Shown here piece by piece: positions 54,801 to 64,000 of a DNA stretch of 64,000 nucleotides (positions are counted from its first letter, which is position 1; every line of letters begins with the position of its first letter). Under the pieces are notes generated by a model. It saw nothing but the letters and a program-made list of their open reading frames with translations, searched no databases and had not been told where the DNA came from. The position numbers and the translations under genes are program-made. The stretch is from Trichoplax sp. H2 (taxonomy: Eukaryota > Placozoa > Uniplacotomia > Trichoplacea), in the NCBI GenBank assembly GCA_003344405.1, contig NOWV01000167.1, forward strand, positions 1 through 64,000, in the 5' to 3' direction.

Positions 54801-57540
54801 ATTTTCGAGAGTACATCAACGGACAAACATTACTGTTGTATTTATGGAATGTTGTATGGCACTAGTATCAAAAGCTCTTTTTGATGTTTAATTGTTTGAT
54901 TATGGGTAGACAGCGATTGTGTCTTGCAGGTCATTATTTCGCGAAACTATTAATGCATTAAGAATGAACTCGTGACCCTATGTTGACATAAGCAGAGAAC
55001 TACTCATTTTGCTTGATAATTGTCATCAATAGGATGAGCATAGCTGTGGTAAAATCCAGCTAAGAAAACAGAAAAACATTCAATAGAGTTTAGCATGTGT
55101 TCGGGATAGTTTATTGACTGGGTGTAGACGTACTGTGGTTGAAAAATCGTCTTTAATGCCTAAGTTAAAGTTGTACGGTAATGTTAGAGAATGTATGCTT
55201 TTATATTTCTGTGCATTCATCAATGAAGGCAATGATCTAACACGATGCTGATTGATGTTGATTGAAAGTTTCGAATCTGATAATTACTATACGCGATGTG
55301 TTTTAGTAGTATTGCCGCTTTATATATGTGTAAAGGAAGGTACAAATGCAAAGTACATTTATTATTTTTTGCAGTATAAGAAGTATTCCTTTAGTATAGA
55401 TGTATATGCGTATTTATTTCCCACTAGATACGATAGGTAACGTTCAAAAAGATAGAATGTGAAATCTGTCGTCGATATTTTTGTAGCATAAAGTTCAGTT
55501 ATTATTCAGTTATGTAACGATTTTAATTTGAAAATATTCTGGAAATTACATGTAATGCGTGATGTAGATCTGTAAATACAAGAACTATTAGATAATACAG
55601 ACGCGAATAGAATTATCTTTCACTAACCAAATTAAATACTGTTACATATGTGATCGAGAGGAGTACCTTTAGGAGCAGTGTAGTTATTTGGAAGCCTAAA
55701 ATCTGGCAATGACTGCACTTAATGTTGGATAGGTTCTGTCGTACTCAATTTAACATTGCTTCCTGACTTTTATACACATAAAGAAATGGAAAGCAGTTTG
55801 CATTTCTGTATAAATTACTTTCGTTATGTTGTGTACTGCTTTAAGCCTATGATATGAAGATGCGAAAACTGTACCTTAAAAATATACGCGTTTGTAGTTA
55901 GCAATACAGTACTATGCTTACGGCCCAATATTTTATCAACTTGTCATTTTGTCTATACTGCAGCACTGATGTTGTTTCATAATATTTCTCGACAAACATG
56001 CCAGGCATAGCCGCAGTTCAAAATATGAGCTGTGATCTTTATAATGATTCGTTGAAGTACCGTAAGAATTTCACCATTGGATCCCCTTTCACCATTAAAG
56101 TACAATTTCGCTGCAGATTGCATTAGTATTAAGATGTAATCCTTCATAAACCGCAAAAAAGTTTGTTTAAAAATTCTCGGAATTAGTTGCTAAATATTTA
56201 GGAAGTTACTCTATGAAGTTATTTTACGATAAGGTAGTTGTTGATTTACAACGATCAAGGGTATTATTATTTTTGTATCCAATAGAGAAATACGCATCGA
56301 TGAGCCATCGTCAAAAAAGTAAACAGATGTGAGTAATTCGGAGGGGAGTAGGGGCAGGTGGCTTTAATTTGATAGGTGAACACCGAAAATCTTGCTTGAT
56401 TTTACTAAGAATTGACAGATATGTTTGGATAAATGTATTGAAGCTATATAGCCGTTTCAGCGGTATTTCTGGATATGTCATAGGGAAATGAGTGGATCTG
56501 ATGTCCATATTATACCAGTATGTGGTAGTGTATTTTAAAAAGCAATTATTATAAATCGAAATTTGTAACAAGGAAAAAATTAAAACTATTACAGAAATTA
56601 CCCTATGAGTCTAGTCTGTCAGGTTTGTCTTCCCTGACATTACCCTACAGTACGACTGTAAGTACTGACGATTGAGATCGTCAGAAGGAACAGTAAGACA
56701 ACTTGTTTCTCTTAGACAAACTGAACGTAAACTTTATAGAAAAAGTCATTCAATTTATAGTAGATCGAGATATAAAGATGAATTCTATTAAAGGTACCAG
56801 TGCTTGGATACTATTATAAAATATGCATAACGTCATAGATAGCGGTATGTTATCTGACGAAAATAAGATCAGTATTTTGTAGAAAAAGTACATGTATCTA
56901 TATTGGTATATTATATATAATTAATTAATGTATAATTATATATATACAGTATATATATATTGATATGCTTTATGTCAGAATACGATCCTATTGGATTCAT
57001 GTGCTTCAAGTTGTGTCGTCCTTAATAGATAGCATGCTTTTGAGGTGTATCGCTTTTGTCCTAGTGTCAATTTTGAACAGGAAATGGATTCAAAATGCTA
57101 ATAGAACATGTCTGTAATAGAGTGGATCAATGCTACTAGGAAACTGCGGTCACTGCTATGAAAGAAGAGTGGTCTTGTTTGGCTTCCTTTGCGGCTACTT
57201 ATCAATACGATCTACCAGATTGGAAATGTTTAAGGGATACTTCTTTTAGCTCAGGTTATTTACTCATGCCAATTCGCTCATTATTGATCATGATATCTAT
57301 CCCTTGACTCGTCTCTTACGTTGTTTTTTGCAGATATGGTTCTATTTCGTGCTGTAGGAACTGAGCAAATGGGTTATCCTTCCTGGCGTACACGTACCCG
57401 CATCCAGTATCTGAAAATGAGGAAAATCTGTCCGTCTGTTATGTAGGATAGAAATGCTATAGCATAGCAAACGTCTTTTCAGTGCGCCAAGTAGAATGCA
57501 TTCTATTGCCAATTTTTTCTTCATGGAAAGCGGGCTAAGC
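48850..57540. other. Gene desert, no gene recognised
   Basis: About 8.7 kb of AT-rich DNA with many stop codons in all frames, a TA microsatellite (51171-51187), a short (CGATC)n-like run (50346-50371) and a second AT microsatellite (56920-56965). Open frames of 60-86 codons (for example near 49551, 54684, 55252 and 56311) show no recognisable domains. The only structured feature I see is the dispersed hairpin element at about 56620-56850. Confidence 0.5.
56620..56850. repeat. Dispersed hairpin element, copy 2
   Basis: Counterpart of 16165-16400. The stem is CTGACGAT (56665-56672) with ATCGTCAG (56677-56684) and a 4-base loop, with CAGTAA 7 bases after the stem and AATTTATAG, AAAGATG and CGTCATAG further on. 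Stem bases are conserved while the loop length differs between the copies. Confidence 0.5.
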
Positions 57541-57547
57541 TATTGGT

Positions 57548-58030
57548 ATATATAGAATTAATATCAGGGATCAGAGATATTTGAAGAGCAAATTCCTCTT
57601 GCTATCTATCTGGCGTTTTGTTCAGCGCGCTATTCGCCATGGTAGCTCTCTTGGTACAGTACTGTACTGTAGTCCGTCGTATATACAGTACAGTATATAT
57701 GACAATAACAAATCATACAGTATATACAGTACTGTAAGTCGGATATGTAGAATTAATATCAGGGATCAGAGATATCCGTCTGGCGTTTTGTTCAGCGCGA
57801 CTTTCGCCATGGTAGCTCTCTTAGTACAGTACTGTAGTCCGTCGTATGCATAGATGACAATAACAAATCATATATAAGTCGTATATATAGAATTAATATC
57901 AGAGATCAGAGATATTTGAAGAGCCAATTCCTCTTGCTATCCGGATGCCTGGCGTTTTGTTCAGCGCAACTTTGGCCATAGTAACTTTCTTGGTGCACTA
58001 CTGTAGTCCGTGTGGTACAGTACTAAGATC
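57548..58030. repeat. Three-unit tandem repeat with GTAC arrays upstream of the LRBA-like gene
   Basis: Units start with TAGAATTAATATCAG at about 57550, 57748 and 57890. Each contains TGGCGTTTTGTTCAGCGC, GCCATGGTAGCT-like and TGTAGTCCGT words plus TACAG/CTGTA runs of differing length, so the period varies (about 197 then 142). Further GTAC runs follow at 58014-58110. Confidence 0.8.
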
Positions 58031-58395
58031 AGAAAGAGACTGTAGCTTAGAATACAGTACTGTACTGTACTGTACTGTACAGTACGCTGTACCCGATTAG
58101 AAGTACTGTACAGTCTGTACTATATCCATTGTGGCGTTGTGCATGTACCACGTCGTACGTACGTCGCATAGTATGTAGTGTATCATGAACGACGCACGTA
58201 CGCACCATGAAATTGAGGCCGACCGGGCTTACAGCGCTGTAGGAAAATCGAAAACCAGCAAATACCCTTCTACAGTGTATTCTATGCTTTATTGTAGCTG
58301 TTTGTGCACTAAACTTCGTTGCGTATGGATGTCGTGACGGACGGATCAGAGCACCAGTGGGGAACATCTTGCAGGTAAATCGACAGTATGATTCC

Positions 58396-58650
58396 ACCAG
58401 CTGGTCCCAGCGCCAGTGACGGTCATCCGCAGTGCACTTGACTTCAACATGTACAGTCACACCTAGAGTTAGACACACACACCAGCTGATCCCAGTGCCA
58501 GTAAAGTTCATCTGCACTTGACTTCAACATGTACAGTCACACCTAGAGTTAGACACACACACCAGCTGATCCCAGTGCAAGTGACGGTCATCCGCAGCGC
58601 ACTTCACTTCAACATGTACTGTCACATCTAGAGGCTACACACACACAGCG
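58396..58650. repeat. Three-unit tandem repeat just upstream of the LRBA-like gene
   Basis: Units begin ACCAGCTG(G/A)TCCCAG at 58396, 58491 and 58561. Each includes a CAACATGTAC(A/T)GTCACA(C/T)C word and CACACACA. The middle unit is shortened (spacings 95 and 70). The region is GC-richer than its surroundings, and a 156-codon minus-strand frame crossing it is a by-product of the repeat. Confidence 0.75.
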
Positions 58651-58765
58651 ACGATTGGGCCAATCACAAGACTGAAGGTGACGTGTGTACTAGTGTCAGC
58701 GGAAAGAAAACACGATCGGCCAGTGCGGTCATCCCCTTCCAGTTGCTTTTGTTGGCAAATGCAAA

Positions 58766-61700
58766 ATGGCGAGCTCGTCTAAGAAGAGTAATATCGATTA
58801 TTCCGCTTCCTCGCCTCTTACCTTATCCATGGAATCATCGATCTTAAGACAGCAATCGCTATCCGATGAAGATCAATTCAATCAGTCTGCTTCATCGTTG
58901 ATAACCAACGATAAGACAAGGCAATCGTTGGAGTCGTTATTACTCATGATTCCGAAAGTCTCCACCGGTCAATTATCCCATCAAAAAATGATTGATGGCA
59001 TCTTTAGCCTTGTAAGTATATTATTTTTCACCAGGATATTTTACTATTTGCTTTATCTCTCTTTTCAATGGCAAGGGATCATCATTGTCGGCAATAGATT
59101 CCATTTGTAGTTCAATGTGATACAACATGGCTAGCGATCATCATTAGCTCCATCCACTTGCAATACATAAGAGCATCGTCATCGCTTGTAGTCATCCTTT
59201 TCGTCATCAATGGACAAGAGGATCATGGCTGCATCTTGACATACAGTAGAATCGTATTGTCGATAATGGACGATGAAGAGAGTTGAAATGAAAAGTATAT
59301 AGTACTGTAATGCATAAGGGTAGAAGCAATATTAGTCCATGCTCTATTATTGGCTTTGCCGTCTGAGTCAAAAGTACTTTGAAGTGGCTTAAAGTCCGCT
59401 TTCAATTTTAGCGATTATCATTCTGTAGAACAGGATCAGTACAATCGTGCCACTGGTAGTGCTAAACGATAGGATAACAAAAGTGTTTCATTAGTGCTCT
59501 ATCAATTTTAGCGATTGTCATTCTGTAGAACAGGATCAGTACAATCGTGCCACTGGTAGTGCTAAACGATAGGATAACAAAAGTGTTTAGTCAGTGCTCT
59601 ATCATTGCATTTTTTTGGCCAGATTGCTAGACTTATGCAATAGTCTTAATATTTATACAGTGAGGATCAATGGATATAGAATTGAATTGCAATGATTTCC
59701 CTTCCATACAACTACATCATCTGAATGGTTAGATCGCTAATCCAATATCGTCTTGAGGATAGTCTTTCAATGCTATTCCTGTTATAATCAGATATCACTT
59801 TCTTGCAATGACATCATTGACTGTACACTTGAAGTTGTTCTATCGTGAATGGAAAGCACTCTACTATCCAACTTGTACATGCATAGACTGTCCATCGATG
59901 AGTAATATCTTGGCATAACCACCATTCCATTGGACAGTCAATGGCTCCAATGGATGATATCAACGACGAGTCGATATTCTCCATTCACATGGATACTCGT
60001 CCTCACAAGCAAGATCAAGTGGTTATAAATTTCATTGTGGAACCATGTACACTAGATAGTCAACTACAGTAGAACTACATGACAACATGATTGAATAAAC
60101 TCATTTTTATTGGACAAAGGACATTGGCTTACTAACCAGGCAGTATCATTGAATTCGAATGCCATCACAGTTGTTGGTATAGCATTGATCGTAACCTGGA
60201 GTTCTAATCCATGAATTAGATCATGATTATCGCTGATCATCCATCAACCAACATCATCTTCGATATCCATTTTACGACGATATTCTCCTATGCCATCGTT
60301 ACTGAACAAGTACCACGATTACCCATGTGTAATCTTGTAGTATAGCGTCTTCATGCACATGTTACCACCATGGTGATATGCAATCACGAGACTTTAAACA
60401 GTCGACATAGACGTACAGTAAATGCAATCACCGACTTGTTCAAGTAAAAATCCTCCCCTTCTTATCCCTTAAAAAATGGATCTTGACACGTTCTGATCCA
60501 CTGCTATGGAATCTTATCCCCTATATTTTATTCACTGTAATGGTTAGCACAAGTGTACAATCGATCTTAACCATGAAATCCAATCTGGCCCTACACTTAT
60601 AACAGCAATAACAATATTGAACATCATCTGGTACTCTGCAATTGCCAACATGTACAATAAGAAGAAAAACCTACATACACTCGATACTGTTTCAATCAGT
60701 TGTTTCCTTGCTCATACGTACAACAGATTACACTCTAGGTTTCAATATAGTTATCCAACTGGCTTTCCATCGATGATTAACAAAACTGTAGTATTTACCC
60801 ATATTTAATCATTCATTGATGAACTTCCGAATGAGATCAAGTACACCGATGACCAATATCTGAGCAAGAATAGAAATGCTATCGAAGGTAATTGCCATTG
60901 CAGGGAAAATAGCAAATCTTGGAGGTTTAAAAAAGCATGATTATAGAGCGTAAAATGCCTATTTTCATACCATCTAGAAAGCACAACAGCGATGCTACGT
61001 AACATACGAAAAGAATTTGTATCGTTGATATCAAAGGTGTAGTCATTTACTTGCATCATCCCATCTTTATATGATCCCCAAAAAATAAACTGCCTTTTCT
61101 ATGTAGTAGTTGGATGAGTAACAGCGATATTTCCAAGTTGGTTAATTGATAATCAATTGGACTCTGTGTTGAAGATGGCAAACCTATCAAAATTTTAAGA
61201 TCTGCATATAATAATGGACTTGACGAAGATAGAATGTATCAATAAGATATTCATCGATTCTGGTAGAATGTCTACAAGCAACCGATAGATTCAGCATTGG
61301 TATCGGCTTTTTTATATAGCGTATGATGTTGATTGACGAGGAGATGATCCATTGATCACAGCACGTTGGTAGCTTGGGCAATTATGCTATCATTTATTCT
61401 AGATTGCAACTGTATTGAATACGGCAAATATGAGCACTTAATATAACATGGCAGCTAAGCGAGAAGAATAGTAATTTTGACAGAAGTAGACATCTTGAAA
61501 AAGATTTCAGTTATTTACTGTCCAAATGATGACAATCCGTACGATATACCTTTTAGACCTATATCGTTTAGTAACGGGTATATATCATCACAGCTTTGGG
61601 CTTGAATGATGAGTCAGTGATAGGACTTGCTTACAAAAATGGCTGCTATACTTTATCGTGTCGCTTTAAATGATGCCATCATTAAAGATGATGTGGCCTC

Positions 61701-64000
61701 TTAACTCTTTCATTGATTGGATTCAGTATGATATAGGCAATAGAGCAACTTAATTCTAGTGAAAGGTTATAAAATGGATTAACTAGACATCGTGATTCTT
61801 AGTAGAGTATCAATCTCTCGTAAAAAGGGTTATCAAACAGTCCATATACATTATGACATTGAAATACTTGTTCATAGTTGATCATGGATAATCTTGACAA
61901 ATCGAATTTGTTCAGAAATGATATCAAAATGATAAAACATGCATAATTCTAGGATAACAACTAGCGGTCAAATAAATTAGTTATTTCTCCACCTATAGAT
62001 TATTGGTGATCAACAATTTGATGCTAAAAATGCAAGAATACAAAGTCATCATGGCATATTACTATTTCTTGAACTGTTAGATAAATGCTTGGATGCTTTA
62101 AAGGTGCGGGTATATTATTGATTTTTGAAAAATTATAAATATAAGAAATAGAGTGTTTTAGCCAAAATGAAATCATAGTTTTTCTGATTTGTTTCATCAA
62201 CATTCTTAGGCAACTTTATGGAGTACGCTAACTGCCATTTTGAAAAACAACATTCATAACTTACAGTTATGTTCTAGAAACAATCTTATTAAACAAGCAA
62301 TTTATCGATTAAGAGACGCAAACCGTCATGTCGAAGGTTGGTGTAGCATCATATAAAATTTTACAATTATTTTTTGTAAAAATGTCATTGTTGCTGTGCT
62401 ACCGACATAAATTGTACTATTAGCTGTATTAGTCAACGATAGAGACGATCTTGTTCTATTTTTTTACTTACTATAGATGCAATACTGGAACTTATTGTAG
62501 TGCTAGCACGCCATAGTATCAGTGTCAAAGAACTGAAATCATTGATGGCTGCATTGAAGGGAGAAAACAGTACTTGGGTTAGTTGATACCAACTTTTCTA
62601 ACTACCCTTTACAACTCTATTTCCCTGATAAATTAATTGAGAATATTATAACTTGGATACGTAAATGTAATTGTATATTAACGTAAGTTATTGTTTTACT
62701 CATTTTAATCTTATTTGTAGCCTAAATATTCTGTAAAGTTGTTAGCTGCGATGCGTCAAATCATTAATCGCGATCAGACAGATGCTAGTGTCTTTTTTAA
62801 TTTTTCAGGAAGACGAGGTGGGGTAAGTAAAATGTTATCAAGTTGAGCTGTCTATCAACGATTTGACGATCGATCATCATTAGCTAACAGTAAAACAATT
62901 TCGAACATGTAGACTATTGCCTTACCACCAATTCGGAAATGGCCAACACAAACAGGATTTTCGATAGTAACATGGTTTCGTCTCGATCCGCTAGTCAATA
63001 GTGGGTCTACCAAAGATTTATCTCCTTATTTATATTGGTAGGAAGAATTGCCTAATACTGCTGGTTTGCATTAAGCTGTTATTGCAAAGAGCATCTTCAC
63101 TTATGTTATATTTTTTTGCTTTTACGTCTGTAAAGCTTTCAAAATGGCAAGGGTATAGGCTACAGTGCCTATTTTGTAGAGTCAAATCTTATGATAGAAA
63201 CGATTACGAAACCAAAGAGGAAAGGCTACAGTCATGTTGTTAATCATAAGTTCCGTTCAAGAAAAGTAATATTGGATAGAGGATAGATGAATACGTTTTC
63301 TTTTATACGCATATTGTATTGATATACATTAAGTTCATTTATTTTTATTCAATTTAGTGGTATATGGTTGGAATTGTGTATATATATAACCGATTTAGAC
63401 GCAGTGAACTGCATTGTTACGTTAATGGTCAAGAAGTTTCACACGATGATGTATCCATAGTTTCTTGCGATGAGGTAAAAATTTCGTTGACATCAATATG
63501 TCAGAACTTATAATCTACTCGTCTTACTACAGTCTCAACAGCTTTGTAATTGTCATCGTACGTAGTTTATTTACTTATGGTCTACTGCAGTTATAGTCAT
63601 TTATACCTGTCATTTATTTCGTGTTATGATCCAGCCATTTCATAAGTGTTTCATCGGATCTTGTCCGCAAGCCCTGCCTTCTACCGTATTTTCTGGCCAA
63701 ATGGGGTCATTCTATACATTTATCGAGGCGTTGTCAAATGATACAATGGCAGCGATATATTACTTGGGCCCAGATTATAGGGTATAAAGTGATTTCATCT
63801 TATAAAATCATTTTCTATCATTATAAATGTAAATACTACAGTTTTATAAATATTTACAATCCACGTAGTGTCAGTTCAAGCATGGATTTGAGACTGATGT
63901 ACCACTCTCCGCATCTCAGGAAAAGGTAAAATTTTAATATTTTACTACTTACAATACCAAGCTAAAATAAGTCAATTCTTATTCTGTTGAAATTCTTTGT
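58766..64000 (+). CDS. Neurobeachin/LRBA-family BEACH protein, 5' part
   Basis: Nine exons in frame: 58766-59011, 61999-62103, 62210-62336, 62477-62577, 62721-62822, 62913-63037, 63136-63265, 63358-63474 and 63635-63781 (400 residues). The gene runs off the window. LRBA/neurobeachin proteins act in vesicle traffic and membrane-protein sorting. After a Ser-rich N-terminus, the alpha-helical armadillo-like segment matches LRBA (LESLLLMIPKVSTGQLSHQK; TLWSTLTAILKNNIHNLQLC; ISVKELKSLMAALKGE). The concanavalin A-like domain follows (IALPPIRKWPTQTGFSIVTW; FQNGKGIGYSAYFV; WYMVGIVYIYNRFRRSELHC; KCFIGS; FSGQMGSFYTFIEAL). A later exon containing IYNPRSVSSSMDLRLMYHSP ends at 63926, but its start is unclear: the acceptor near 63841 does not match phase, and about 28 family residues between it and 63781 are not seen. 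Confidence 0.88.
59012..61998. other. Intron 1 of the LRBA-like gene
   Basis: A 3-kb intron, by far the largest seen in this gene. It contains a 100-bp direct duplication (59403-59604) and a stretch (59100-60500) rich in CAT/ATG/GATG words. Two minus-strand frames (61381-61187 and 61059-60805) look less random than average but match nothing I know. Confidence 0.5.
59403..59604. repeat. Two-copy direct tandem repeat, 100-bp period
   Basis: CAATTTTAGCGATT at 59403 recurs at 59503. The copies continue almost identically through AACAGGATCAGTACAATCG and CGATAGGATAACAAAAGTG, and diverge only after GTGTTT. A recent tandem duplication inside LRBA-like intron 1. Confidence 0.9.

Noticed and set aside
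58047-58517. 156-codon minus-strand frame
   Set aside because: It spans the tandem repeat and ends in GTAC-array translation. No domain is recognisable, and its length derives from the GC-richer repeat.

Overview
The window is nuclear DNA of an animal-like eukaryote. It is AT-rich, the genes are split by short GT..AG introns, and the proteins are metazoan-type: gamma-butyrobetaine dioxygenase, mARC/MOSC, ubinuclein, secreted alpha-carbonic anhydrase, RNMT-activating mini-protein and neurobeachin/LRBA. Small introns, moderate gene density and low GC fit an early-branching animal such as a placozoan. That organism guess is inference. There is nothing prokaryotic in the layout: no operons, CRISPR or IS elements.

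Layout. (1) 1-19.1 kb, + strand: a tandem gamma-butyrobetaine dioxygenase (BBOX1-like) array. Copies A (2.5-4.8 kb) and B (10.2-12.7 kb) are broken by point lesions, two smaller remnants lie at 7.4-8.9 kb, and copy C (15.3-19.1 kb) is intact. The flank upstream of copy A recurs 13,436 bp downstream in a shortened form. (2) 19.1-22.3 kb: no recognisable gene. (3) 22.3-25.6 kb: blocks of GTAC-centred palindromic repeats with two 20-N gaps and near-duplicate flanks. (4) 25.9-32.7 kb: glutaredoxin (+), TrmH-like 2'-O-methyltransferase (-), a Pif1/Helitron helicase fragment (-) and mARC/MOSC (-). (5) 32.7-36.9 kb: two further palindrome-rich regions with gaps, a candidate 47-residue membrane smORF and a RAMAC-like gene (-). 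(6) 36.9-43.7 kb: a 24-exon ubinuclein gene (+), whose reading frame closes exactly through all 24 exons. (7) 46.3-48.8 kb: secreted alpha-carbonic anhydrase (-), 7 exons. (8) 48.9-57.5 kb: gene desert. (9) 57.5-64 kb: tandem repeats, then the 5' part of a neurobeachin/LRBA-family gene (+) running off the window.

The genes are mostly unrelated housekeeping functions: carnitine synthesis, redox, RNA modification, RNA capping, chromatin assembly, pH/CO2 and vesicle traffic. They do not form a pathway. The most interesting unexplained structure is the family of self-complementary arrays built from the 5-mers TACAG and CTGTA. By eye, these sit a few hundred bases or less upstream of the start codons of most intact genes here and are absent upstream of the two broken BBOX copies. 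The four assembly gaps all fall in these arrays between near-identical flanks, which suggests that two alleles were laid end to end.
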